Assembly (NCBI GenBank): GCA_022539475.1
Contig: VCMS01000204.1
Coordinates: 62,001 to 126,000, forward strand
Reading direction: 5' to 3'
From: Gracilaria domingensis
Lineage: Eukaryota > Rhodophyta > Florideophyceae > Gracilariales > Gracilariaceae
Length of the DNA stretch: 64,000 nucleotides
Positions 24,073-35,578 of this stretch are shown here, piece by piece. The translations under genes were made by a program, and so were the position numbers. The notes beneath the pieces are model-generated. The model worked only from the letters and a program-made list of their open reading frames with translations. It had not been told where the DNA came from and ran no database searches. Each line of letters opens with the position of its first letter. Position 1 is the first letter of the stretch.

Positions 24073-25198
24073 TGCCGGAAGTGCCGGGAGGAGTGTTTCG
24101 GGAGGTCTCCGGAGGGTGCCAGAATGTGGCCAGAACGTGCCCACGGGCGGGAGGGGTCGGTCGTGTTAGGGTATGTACCGTAACACGACCGGACCCCCCC
24201 GCCGGCGGGCACGTTTTGGGCGATTTTTTGAAAATGTGCGATTTTATGCCCGCGGGCGGGGGGCTCCGGTCGTGTTAGGGTACATACCCTAACACGACCG
24301 ACCCCTCCCGCCCGTGGGCACGTTCTGGCCACATTCTGGCACCCTCCGGAGACCTCCCAAAGCACTCCTCCCGGCACTTCCGGCACCCACCGCGTCACCT
24401 CAATGCACCATTCCGTCTTCTCCATCCCTCAAACGCTCCCTAACTCCCACGCGCACCACACCTACCCTCTAGTAAAGATTAGTTTACTGAAAGTCACAAG
24501 TTCTTTCATAGCTTACCACTAGACTACGAAAGACTGCTATCGATGGCGCTCTTGAGTATTGCTGCGCCAGGGGCGGCCGCCGGACCATCGGCGTTGCATT
24601 TAGTATATCAGCCCCGTCGTGGGACACGGCGCAGACGTCAGAGAGTCCCCCACATCATTAACACTCGACACCATCCTCTTCTCTAGAGTAGGTGTGGTGC
24701 GCGTGGAAATTAGGGAGTGTCTGGAGGGTGGAGAAGACGGGATGGTGCACTGAGCTGACGCAGTGGGTACAAGAAGTGCCGGATGGTGTGTTTTGGGAGG
24801 TCTCCGGAAGGCGCCAGAATGTAGCCAGAACGTGCCCGCGGGCGGGGGCGAGGGGGGGGGGGGGGGGTCGGTCGTATTAGGGTAGGTACCCTAACACGAC
24901 CGGAGCCCCCCACCCGCGGGCACGTTTTGGGCGATTTTTTGAAAAATGTGCGATTCTATGCCCGCGGGCGGGGGGTCCGGTCGTGTTAGGGTAGGTACCA
25001 TAACACGACCGGGCCCCCCCGCCCGCGAGCACGTTTTGGGCGATTTTTGGAAAAATGTGCGATTTTATGCCCGCGGGCGGGGGAGTCCGGTCGTGTTAGG
25101 GTACCTACTCTAACACGACCGACCCCCCCCCGCCCGCGGGCACGTTCTGGTCACATTCCGGCGCCTTCCTGGGACCTCCCAAAACACGTCCCCCGGCA
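24073..25198. repeat. foldback DNA with five tandem palindromes
   Basis: Two G/C-rich blocks, 24073-24385 and about 24770-25198, have inverted outer arms (TGCCGGAAGTGCCGGG and relatives). Inside are palindromes of the form GGTCGTGTTAGGGTA..TACCCTAACACGACC near 24165, 24268, 24870, 24977 and 25088. These are separated by about 105-bp units with CGTTTTGGGCGATTTTT and TGCCCGCGGGCGG. The right arm of block A (to about 24475) is also the reverse complement of the left arm of block B (from about 24680). This resembles a foldback or MITE-type transposon. A run of 15 G at about 24852-24867 may be poorly assembled. Confidence 0.75.
24476..24680. other. single-copy spacer between foldback blocks
   Basis: Unrelated to the arms on either side. 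No coding signal was seen. Confidence 0.4.
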
Positions 25199-25499
25199 GT
25201 GATTTCGCTACACCGGGCCGCCGGTACGTTGGCGCCGCTGTCTACGTGTATTGGCGGGAGTAGGCTGTACATGAAAGTGAATGAGTGTACTCTTGACTAC
25301 TATGCAAAGCATTTGAAGAGCACGATTAGAGAGCGCGACCATTGCTCGCGTGAGTCATCATTGCGCGAGCTCCACGACTCTAAAGCGTACATTCAGCGTG
25401 CGAGCGGCCACGGACAGGACACGGACGAGACTGGCAGTGCGCTGGGAGGAGCTGCCGAAAGCGGGGGTGCCCAGCGTAAGTCGCCATTTAAAGGCTCGC

Positions 25500-26107
25500 C
25501 TCCGTTCTTGTATCGTCCAGAGCGAGCGTATTGTTGATTTACACCTTTCACTGCAATAGCTGTTCGACATGAAGCCAACTCGTGTTCGAAAGCGTACGCA
25601 AAGCGTGACTCCTCGCACTCGGCGGGGCACTCGATCATTGCAAGGTGGAATGCGGGTTTCTCTGCAGATGGATAGTCTCTCAAGTTCGGCTGCACATCTT
25701 TCGTAGCCTTCCTTATCAAGGTCCTGATCAATTTCGGTACCATTGGATAATCTCACCGGTGCGCCTTGGTTTCCAGAGATGCCAAAATTGTAGCCACCCA
25801 GGTGCTCCATGAAACTCTCGGCATCCTCTATATCCCGCCCAGTAGCAATTCCGAAACCAACGCGTGCATTGATGTACTTCATGCATTTGACTGTTTCGTC
25901 AGGAATGTTCTCCCCAGCTCTTTTCAGAGTACCGTCAATATCACTAATCACGGCGTAGCCATTTTCGAATATTTCGTTAGCCAGCTGCTGAGGAGTTACT
26001 TCTTGGGCTCTAACTTCTGAGTTATACATGTTTTGAAAGCTTTCGAAAGGGTTCGTTTTGCAAATGAGTGTGGGTATACGAATGAGAAGGATGTGATTGA
26101 TGTTCAC
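25500..26107 (-). pseudogene. HAD-superfamily hydrolase, broken and short
   Basis: Starts at 26107 or, more likely, at the second Met at 26029. Motif I ISDIDGTL (nucleophile Asp, second Asp, Gly-Thr) and motif II-like IATGRD are present, with PDETVKCMKYI between them, as in Cof-type phosphatases. After about residue 125 of the longer frame, similarity continues in another frame (PAFHLAMIECPAECEES, then YAFEHELASCRTAIAVKG). The gene therefore has at least one frameshift near 25660. No motif IV (GDG.ND) follows, so the C-terminal third is missing. Such enzymes remove phosphate from small cytosolic metabolites. The substrate cannot be told. Confidence 0.6.
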
Positions 26108-26655
26108 AAGGTGTTTCGTAGTATAAAAAGAATCTAAGAACGAGCATATACGGGTATTGTAGTACTGTTTTAAAACGTTACTACGCCGAGAAGCTTTTGC
26201 ATCGATTTGCAGTAAAGAAAGGATGATTTAGTCATAAATTATATGTACGGGTTCAAGTGGGTAAAGAAAACTATGAATATCTTCAACATGAGCTTAGAAA
26301 TCAAGATCAGTAAAACAACCTCCATTAAGGGGTGAAACCCATAAAAGGTTTACCTTACTTTATACTGGTGCCCTAAGTATTGCAAAGGCTTAGTTCTTCA
26401 GAAATATCACAATTTTGTACTTGTTTCCTTACTAGTATCGTGCACTTTAATGATGTGGAATGACCCTTTTCCATCTAGCAAAAACTTAGCCAGGTATTAG
26501 TGATAAGGGATGTAGGATTTAAAGCGGCATATTTGAACCGCAGAAGGACGAACAACATAAGTAATGTAATAGGAACAGGTCATTTCGATAAAGTAACTTT
26601 TATATTTAACTATCTCTAGAAGGTTTACAACACCGAAAAGTCATGTGTTCTAACC
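26108..26655. other. AT-rich intergenic stretch, nothing recognised
   Basis: AT-rich, no long frame, no repeat found by eye. It lies between two minus-strand genes, so it may hold the promoter of the HAD gene and the 3' end of the next gene. Confidence 0.5.
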
Positions 26656-27513
26656 TCAAAGCTGGGGGAATGGGGAGGGGGATAACTTTTCCTTAACAAC
26701 GTTGACGTAGTTTGTATGAAAAGGAGCGGGGTCACCGCCTACAATGTTTCTTTCTTGGCGGGAAAACTCGTAGAAGTACGCGTTCCCAAACTGAAAGTCG
26801 GAGAAAAAGTAGGGAAGCCAACGAGAGTTTTCCCATATGCAAGAAGTCGCCCAACGGTCTCTTCCAGGTTGAAAGTAGTACCTGTCTAAAGCGAAACTAT
26901 CTTCAACAGCTCTTTCATTATTGTGAGCACAACCGTACTGCACTCCGTAGCGACTACGTCCATAGGAATGAAACCTCTTGAGGCCCCGACGATGTTGAAC
27001 GCTGATAGCCACACAAGCTTCTCATAATAGCTTACGAGAAATGTGTCTTCGTCGACAACCCCGCAAGTGAGACCCATAGACCTAAACCTGTCTGCAACGA
27101 TGGAGGCCCACTTTCCTGTTGCGACAGTGAGACCATCCGGACTTTGAGGAGTGACACCATCCTGCGGAGCTGCGTTTCTTGAGGGGACACCAACGTATAG
27201 GACAACTTTTGAACATTTGTCCACACCGAGCTTCGAAACCAATGGCATGATGTCTCCATTCTGGAAGAAAACGAGATTCTCTCTGAGCGAATAAGGGCAA
27301 GCCTGAATTACGGTCTCCAGGGTGTTCGTTCTTCCACAAACTAGTATCGGTACATCAGAAAGATGAGAGGTAGCAGCCATGCTGCAGAATTCGTGTGCGG
27401 AAATGACCATTTCCTCGTTCGCCAGCATGATACCTATACGCCCCCTTTCAACAATAACGGCCCGAGTCCTTCGGGCGGGAGATGAGGCCTGAGGGACGTC
27501 AGAGTATCTGGGA
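26656..27513 (-). pseudogene. ketopantoate-reductase-like Rossmann protein, 3' part, cut by E2
   Basis: Encodes ILVCGRTNTLETVIQACP, then RENLVFFQNGD, DGLTVATGKWASIVADRF and YYEKLVWLSAFNIVGA. The pattern of a QNG loop, a GLT-ATGKWA segment and a C-terminal EKL-W helix is that of the ApbA/PanE (2-dehydropantoate reductase-like) family of plants, algae and cyanobacteria. The family's C-terminal block (here FQFGNAYFYEFSR) continues in a second frame from about 26890 to 26656, so a frameshift or a small unrecognised intron lies near 26890. The N-terminal NAD(P)-binding half is absent because the E2 LTR begins at 27514. This is a host gene, probably inactivated by the insertion. The exact reaction is unknown. 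Confidence 0.6.
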
Positions 27514-28061
27514 TGTAAGATACTGTGCCGTGACGGTTGCAGTGGTGGCACTGTAAGGAAACCCGCTCGTCGGATGACATTGTTGTAGTAGATATAGTAG
27601 TAGTAGTAGTCCACGTGTATGCCGGTGGCAGCTAGTGCCCCGTGATCGGTAAGTCGTACACGTGTGTGGCGACGCCGGACGAGGTATTTATTTTCGCCAG
27701 CTCGGCTGTAGCCACCATGACAGTAAACCAAGGTGCTTCCTACTAGGTTCTTCGTCTTGTTTCCCGTGGCACGGATCCTAAGTCGTAGTAGGAACCCAGC
27801 TTGTCTAAGACCTGCACAGGCTGTTCTGCGGCGATATCACTACCGTTGCACCGGCTCTCTGGCTAGGCGCGTGGTACCTTTCTGGACTGCGCGTGTCTCC
27901 GTACTCGGGTTCACCACAGAGTGCCGTGGACTACTCCGCACCTTCAACGACCGTCTTTTCCGACTCGGCAGCTCACACGGCCTTACACCCCGTGTGCCGC
28001 GCATCCACACCACCGTTCCCGGACATTCTCTTGAGTAGTCGCTCGCGCGCACTATCTCACA
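27514..28061 (+). repeat. E2 5' LTR
   Basis: 548 bp, TGTAAGATAC to CTCACA. It contains an AGTAGTAGTAGTAG microsatellite near 27590-27610. The start matches 37661 onward almost perfectly. Confidence 0.93.
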
Positions 28062-28084
28062 ACTGGTCTCCCGACCTAGAACGG
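28062..28084 (+). promoter_or_regulatory. E2 primer-binding-like site
   Basis: TGGTCTCCCGACCTAGAAC begins 2 bases after the LTR. Its complement ends in CCA, as a tRNA 3' end should. It is shared with E3 and partly with E1. The tRNA species was not identified. Confidence 0.65.
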
Positions 28085-28159
28085 TTTCTCGTGGAAGAAT
28101 AGATTCGTTTTTGCCGTATCGGAAGTAAGGAGTAGCCTAAAAAGCTTCACAACCCCTCA

Positions 28160-30525
28160 TGTCTTCAAAGTCGAAGTCCTCTCGGCTCGACGAGCTTGCT
28201 CGTCCAAAGTCTGTTTCGGCTCGTGTGACTACCGGCAGGGCCGAATCGAACCCACCTGCGCTCTCTCTCCCGCCCCCGCGGTCGAACAGTAGCCGCAGTG
28301 AGCCGCAAGGACTCGTACCACAAGTGGATAACCCGGAGCGTTTGCTCCGCCGCACCGGAGAAGCACCCCAGAACACGGAAGTTGGAAGAGGAGACCCTGG
28401 ACCAGCACCTCGTGTGCAGACCCGTGGCCCCGAATCGGCAATCTCCGCCATGTTAGACGCAGCGACCGTCTCGGATTTTGCCTCCCTCCTACCCCAGTTA
28501 GAGAGGTGGTTAACGGAGGAACTCTCTAATCGTGTGCCTGTTCAGGTAGACAGTGTCCTTGAACAACGGGTCCGGTCCGGTATAGAAACGCAGCTCCCTG
28601 TGATCGTGGAGACTGTGTCCACCCGTCTTCGGAATGCTTCGGTTGTAACCGATGTGGTGGTTGAAACTGTGGAAAGTGGAGTCGCGAACCAACTCCGCAG
28701 GCATCGCCTACTGCCTGCTGGATCATACCCTCAACCTCCACCCGCAAGGGATGTGGTGCAGCAACTTGGTCACCCCGACAGGGCAACTCGCGCTGAACCC
28801 TCAAGGGATGAAGTATACAATGCGGGCGGCCTCCCCCGTGATGGGCAGATCGCGGTGGGCACGTCGAACGTCGCTCGAAACCCGAGGTTGGAAGGGCTCC
28901 TCAATGGAGCAGATACCATTCGAGGCACGTCGAACCCCTTACCGGCTCGGATGAACCCGAACTCGGATGGCCTCCTCCATAATCAAGAACTTGTGCGGGG
29001 CACGTCGAACGTCGATCCAGTTCTGGTACCGGATTCGGATGGCCTCCTCCGCAGTAGGGAGACTGCGCGGGGCACGCCGAACGTCATCCCGAACCCGGAC
29101 AAAAAGAAGCGTAACAAAAGGAAGAACCGTAATAGGAAGCGTCGAGGGTCGCGTCATACTCGTTATGGAAACTCCGACTCCGATACCGACTCGGAGCATT
29201 CTGACTCTGATTCGAGTCAATCCAGTGATACGGAAGACGAATCTGATGTCTTCCGTATCCGGCGAATCAAGCCGAACAATCGGGAGTTCGCCAAGGTCCT
29301 GAGCTTCAAGACCTACCGCTTGATGAACCGTTCCGGAAAGTACAATGCTAAAGTGGCCCGGACAGTCGCGAAGTCCGCTAAACGGATGGCATTGCAGATT
29401 CCCGAGAAGTTCAGTGGGAACGATCCGATCACGGTCCTCAAGTTTCTCAGTGCGTTTAAAACCGCATGCAACCAGAACGGCATTCATGAAGGAGCTGCAG
29501 TCTGACTCTTTCAGTTTTTCACATCCAGCTCGGCTTTAGAGCTCGTCAAGAACCGTATCTAGGGCGAGTCAGGAGCCGTGGATTCAGATGAGGACGATGA
29601 GCTTCTACGATCCTATCCGGAGGTCGTGAACCATCTCCTGGAGACGTACGCTACTGACGAAGTCATCGCGGAAGCGTATCACGATATAACAACTAATCGG
29701 CAGAGTTCCGGAATTACGGAAAGTGAATTCTCGGACCGCTTGTGGAAGAAGAATCTCCGCTGCGGTAACATATTCACTGATTCGCGTTTGAAGGCTTTAT
29801 TCGTGGAAGGTTTACTACCAGCGATCCGCGCTTCGGTCCGCAATCATTCTGCAACACACCCGAAGATCGGATTCAGGCAGTTGGTACTATTTGCAGAAGG
29901 TCTAGGAGATACTCACCGTGGCGGAAAGAAGGTTCATTCCACGATCGAGAAAGCCCGTGACGCACGCAAGTCGCGTACGCGAGCTCTCCTTACCGAAACG
30001 GATACTAGTACGGAGTCCGGAGTAGTAGAAGACCAGGCTGGAGAGGCCCTAGCAGTGTTGCCCTCGCCGAGCGTCTCCTTCCCGTCGATACCAGCGACAA
30101 GTACCGCTTCGTTTTCCCAGATGGGTCAGAGCACGATGCCTTCAACACCATACTCGGCATACCAAACCCCTCGACAATCCTTTGACCCGAACCGGAACCC
30201 AGCATGTCGTTTATGCTTGTCAACTACCCGCCCTTGCTGCGAGTGGATGCCTGCCGAAGTCCGGAACAAGTTGCTCCAGCAACGTGAGCAAATTTACACC
30301 CATCGGGTTGATGAAGGTTATTTCCGCCGTCGGATGCCATTTACTGGAGGCCAGGCACGTCGACCCGGTAATGTCGGTAGCCAGGGAAGTCGCGCCGACA
30401 ATAGCGCTCCGATCCCCGGAAGTTCTCAACCAGCCAATAGAAGTCCCCGCCGTTCGGCCTTTATCCTGGAGGAGGAAGAACCACATCATCCTGAAGAGGA
30501 GGAAAACGCTCAGCAGGACGCGTAG
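28160..30525 (+). mobile_element. E2 gag region
   Basis: Encodes a gag-like product. It has a Ser/Arg/Pro-rich start, repeated peptides of the type ARGTPN/VRGTSN between 28850 and 29090, a very basic stretch KKKRNKRKNRNRKRR near 29100, an acidic Ser/Asp stretch, and then a capsid-like core with KFSGNDPITVLKFLSAF. A Cys-rich motif near 30200 (CRLC, then CC) may stand in for a zinc knuckle. About one break is present. Confidence 0.82.
28870..29090 (+). repeat. short tandem repeat in the E2 gag region
   Basis: Three to four copies of a roughly 66-bp unit containing CGGGGCACGTCGAACGTC and GATGGCCTCCTC near 28916, 28966 and 29032, with variants nearby. They encode the repeated RGTSN-type peptides. 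Confidence 0.7.
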
Positions 30526-30527
30526 AG

Positions 30528-33500
30528 GTGCCGCGCCCTGTCAAGGATGACAGCCTCAATGGAGGTCCAGCCGTTGAACGGAAAGCCGTTGCGGAAGAAG
30601 GACTCCATCATGAAGTGTTGAACTGTGAGATTGACACTTCCGAACCGGTTTACTTGTTTAGGAGTCAGAACTACAAAGTCCTGACAGCCCTCTATCACAA
30701 GCCCCGCCTAACACGGATGATCACAAGTGTTCTGGACACAGGAGCATCCCCAAACCTGGTACACACCCGCGCTTTACCGCCCGGATGGGAGTCTCAGTTA
30801 TTACCGATCAAGGCTCCCCGTGTATCGGATGCGTCCAACCGTTCGATGAATATTCTCGGCGTAATACCCCTGGATATCCGACTCGGTAACTTGAAGGTAC
30901 GGATCCGGTTTCTTGTATCTTCCAACCTGGCAGTGGACTGTATCCTGGGCACATCCTTTATAGATCGATACATCAAAGCGATCTACCCCGGGGAACGGAA
31001 AATTTCGTTCTACAACTCACCACTCGTGGCCCTTCTTGACGCACACAAAGGTTCTCGAGATGGGAAGCCCATCCCCGCTCGCATCCCGAGACACACGGCA
31101 TCACAGAAGCTTCGTGTCGCTCGCTCCATCATGCTCCCTCCTATGTCTGAGACGGCTGTCTTGGTTCAAACCGATACAAGTGGAATGGTTTACTTACAGA
31201 ACAAGATTCAAACCGTTCGCCGGAACCTGCAACTACTGGCAAATGGAGTGATGGAAGTTCTTCCGAACCGGCCATTCCATGTATTGGTGGCCAACATGAG
31301 CGAACGACCCACAACTCTATCGAAAAACACCGTAGTCGGCAAAGCTCAACCAGCCCCCGCTGCTCTTTTCTCCATCACCAACCCCACTATCACACAAGTC
31401 GACGAGGACGTCGACAGCCCTAAGAAGGGGGGTACAAAAGACGAGATTGAGTCACCGGAAGCGGACTGGACATCGACAGTGCACATCGGTGAAGAGTACG
31501 AGCCGCAGCGGAATAAGATCATTCAGCTGCTTTCCGAGTACGCTGATATGTGGGACGGACACTTGGGAACAATCTCGGCCGCAAAACATCGGATTGAACT
31601 AGATCCTGATGCCCGTCGAGTGCACCAAGCCCCCTACCGATCCGGTCAGAAGGCCCGAGAATGGGAGAAGGAGCAAATCACAAAGATGTTGAGGGAAGGA
31701 ATAATTGAACCGTCTTCGGCAGAGTGGGCTAGCCCCGTCGTCATCGCCTTGAAGAAGGATGGCTCCTGGCGCTTCTGCATCGATTACAGAAAGCTCAACG
31801 CCGTCACAGTTCGTGACTCTTACCCGATACCACGGATGGATGAATGCATTGATTCACTGGGAGACGCAAGAGTGTTCTCTACCCTTGACGCCAACTCGGG
31901 GTATTGGCAAGTGGAAATAGACAAGCCTGATAGGGACAAAACTACTTTCACCTCCCACGTGGGTCTCTACCGCTTTATTCGGATGCCATTTGGTTTGAAG
32001 AACGCCCCTGCGACGTTTCAAAGAGCTATAGATGTCATCCTGAATAAGGTTCGTTCGCAATTTGCTATCGTGTATCTCGACGATGTCATAATCTACTCGA
32101 GCTCCGTCACGGATCATTACCGACACCTAGCTAAGGTACTTGATCTACTCCGAGAAGCCGGAATAACACTGAAGTTGAAGAAGTGCTTCTTCTTCCAGTC
32201 AGCAGTTGATTACCTGGGACATGTGATCCGACCCGGGAAGCTTCAAGTGGCGTCGAAGACCTGTGACGCTGTGACAAAAGCTAAACCACCACGGACACAG
32301 ACCGAGCTCCGGGCGTTCCTAGGTCTCTCCAATGTCTACAGACGCTTCGTGCCGAACTTTGCAAGGATCGCCCACCCGCTGAACCGGAAGCTTGAGAAGG
32401 ACCAACCTGTCGACCTCGAACCGTTTTCGGAAGAAGATATGGAGGCGTTCGAAGAACTGAAGAAGAGGCTCACCTCCCCTCCAATTCTATCTTTACCGAA
32501 ACCCGGAAAGCCCTACATCTTGGAGACGGACGCCTGTGACCGTCAAGTCGGATGTACTCTGCTACAGCAGCAAGAAGACGAGAAAGACTACCGCCCAATC
32601 GGATACTGGAGCCGTTCGTTAACCGCGCCGGAAAGGAACTACAGCACCTCTGAGCGAGAGTGCCTGGCCATCGTATGGAGCATGCTACTTCTAAGGCCAT
32701 ACCTGGAAGGACAACGTTTTGTTGTTCGAACGGATCACAACGCTTTGCGCTGGCTCCTCAATATAACCGACGCTACGGGAAGACTCGCGAGGTGGCGTCT
32801 ACGCCTCGCAGAGTTTGACTTTGAGGTGCACTACCGACCCGGCATAAAACATCTTCCTGCCGACGCAGTGTCACGGATGCCGACCGACGGAAATGATGAG
32901 ACGCCTTTGGAGGATGAAATCCCATGCCTGTTCATAGAAGAGATGGAGACCGACACGGACTATGTTGTGGCAGATGTCCTCGTTAACGGAGAATTCATCA
33001 AGGACGCGCTGATCAACTGGCCAACAATCACCGATGACGGTGAGCCCTTGCATGTATTCACAACCGTCCCGGAGCAACCTGACGTCACTCCGATAACGGT
33101 TGAAGAGTTCATTGCCGCCCAGGCGAGGGACCCTTTCTGCAAAGCTAAGGCCGAATCCGTCGGAGATCCTAAGTCCCAGTTTGACTACAACCGTTCCGGG
33201 ATACTGTGCAGAATATCACCGATCGACGGAGCAGTACAGAGAGTCGTACCGGAGTCCCTACGGGAAAGAGTTCTTGAACTCGCTCATTTCCAACGCTTGG
33301 CTGGACACCCCGGTGCAATCAAGATGTACTACACCCTACGTCGGGATTTCTACTGGCCACTCATGTCGCAGCATGTATTTGAGACCGTCTCTCGGTGTGA
33401 ACCGTGTCGAGCCGTTAGCGGAACTCATTTCAGGAACCAAAAATACTTGAAGTTGTTCCCGGCAACGGGTCCCTTCGAGTTTGTGGCCATGGACATACTC

Positions 33501-34856
33501 GGACCATTGCCGAAAACCGGACGCGGAAAGAGATACATATTGGTGATAACGGACCGCTTTACTAAGCTCACTCGAGCCATACCGCTGTCGGACACGAAGG
33601 CCGCTGATATCGCTATCGCGTTCCTCGAGAATTGGGTCTACCCTTACGAGATTCCTACTTACCTCCTCACCGACAATGGCCCGCAGTTCGTCGCCAAGTA
33701 CTTCGAGTCGCTCTCTGCTGATCTCGGTATTACGCACGCTCTCACGACGGCATATCATCCGCAGACGAACGGGCAGGCCGAAAGGTTCAATAAGGTTTTG
33801 GTGAACCGCTTGCGGCATTACGTAGCAGAGCACCAGAAGGACTGGGATAAGTTGGTCCAGCCGTTGGTGTACGGGTACAACCTGCAGGTTCACCTCTCAA
33901 CCGGATTCACTCCCTTCGACCTCTCTCTTACGCGGCACCCTCCCGGGATCGTGCTCGACGAGCCTACGTCAGCTCTCCCGCAAACGGCATCTCTCCACCC
34001 GACAACGGCTGAGACCCGTCGCGTAACACGGGCCCGAATATCGGAACTAATCAAGCTAGCCTACACCAAATTAGGCAAAGCGCAGGAGCGCTACAAAGTG
34101 TCCTTTGATTCCCGGATACGGTACACTCCAACCTTTAAGGAAGGGGATATGGTTTACTTGGACGCTCCGCCTCGGAAGAAGAATTCAACTGAGTACGAGG
34201 ATATCGTCAAGAAACTGCTGCCGGCTTCGGAAGGTCCGTATAAGGTCGTTCGTGTTACCGACACTACTGTCACACTGGATATTGACGGGTTACACGATAT
34301 TGTTAGTATTGACCGAGTGACGGCGGCGCCCGCTCCTGTTTCCGAGGAGAGCGCAACCCCCGCCCCCGTCACCGATTCTAGTTCCGAATCGGCCACCCCT
34401 CCTATTTCCGAAGAGAGGGAGAATATGGCTGATAAAACCAATAATGGAAGAGCCGCTACGGAACCGAACGCTCGCCCAGAAGCGCCGCACTCGGAGGCCA
34501 CGCCTGCACAGCCGCTGGAAGAACCCGCTCCGGTTGAAGACAGTACCTCCGATACGCCGCTCGCTGCACACGCGACTCCGCCTACATCTCAGCCGACCAC
34601 GGCTTCTACTCACCCAGAGACGGAAAAAGAATGGGTCGTGGAGAAGGTCACCGGCCACGGTACAGCCGAAGACGGTGAGGAGCTCGTACGAGTGAAGTGG
34701 TACGGTTTCAAGAAGTCTACATGGGAACCGAGCCGCAACATTCCACACAACTTTGTAGAACGGTACTTCCGACGAACGGCTCGCGAGGACGCATCGCAAC
34801 CTAAGAAGGGGGGTACGAAACGCCAAACACGGAAGCAAAGAATCCTGAAACGGTAG
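30528..34856 (+). mobile_element. E2 pol: protease, RT, RNase H, integrase, chromodomain
   Basis: A 1442-codon open frame. Protease VLDTGASPNLVH is near residue 68, RT FCIDYRKLN near 414 and YLDDVIIYS near 512, and RNase H ETDACDRQVG near 665. The integrase has an HHCC zinc region near 920-960 and core motifs AMDILGPL near 987, TDNGPQF near 1048 and NGQAERF near 1082. A Pro/Ser/Thr-rich linker follows. A chromodomain sits at about 1368-1418 (EWVVEKVTGHG, VKWYGFKKSTWEPSRNI). Chromodomains on integrases are known to steer insertion to marked chromatin. The frame differs from that of gag. Confidence 0.95.
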
Positions 34857-35578
34857 TCCGCCTCCAACATTCTAGAAGCGTTTCTCCGAATCCCGGCATT
34901 GGAAAGCGACAACAGCTGGCGCGGGTTACTATTGTGCTCACCATCACATTCATGAAGCACAGAATGTAACAACAACATTGAGAAACAACCCGTATATCGG
35001 AACAGATTGAGAAAAAAGCAACCCGGACAGCTTTACAGCAATGTGCTCAACGCGCGGCACACACGGGGGCGCCCAGCATGGACGCGGCACACGCGGGGCG
35101 CAAAGCAAGGACGCGATGCACGCGGCGGCTCCCAGCAAGGACGCGCCACGCCACGGAGAGCGACAGTACCATGCGCGCATGCTCTCTAGGCCCGTATACA
35201 GCAGGGAGCGTCTGGAAGCGCCAGAGGCTACTTGCAAGGATAATCAAAATATTTGTTGGGGAAATTACCCCTCCGCAAACGGTCAAAAACGGCGATTACT
35301 TGTTTGCCCGATATCTCGGAAACGAAGCCGTTTCAGAGGCTGAAAACACGCGATTTGCGCTCCTGGCGCGCTCAAAATACTTAGGATTTTTTGAGTGCCA
35401 GCGCGCGCGCCCTACGCGTATTACTGGCAACCGATTCGGCTACTAAGCGCACAATGGATGCATCTCAGTACGGCATTCTTCGAAAAATCAATCGTTTATT
35501 TCGTGTACATCGCTGTGCATTGCTTTGCGCAATGCAACCAAACTTGACCACGCAGTCGAGCTTGAGGTCCAGAAACAG
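34857..35578 (+). other. E2 spacer with GC-rich tandem repeat
   Basis: No sense gene seen. Three degenerate units of about 35 bp with AGCAAGGACGCG and CACGCGG lie at 35053-35160. The spacer ends with GC-rich DNA and the tail of the antisense frame. Confidence 0.5.

Noticed and set aside
24160-25125. TTAGGG inside the foldback palindromes as telomeric repeat
   Set aside because: Only one hexamer per palindrome, never in tandem, and part of a symmetrical motif.
27590-27615. AGT microsatellite as a regulatory element
   Set aside because: A simple repeat inside the E2 LTR with no further support.
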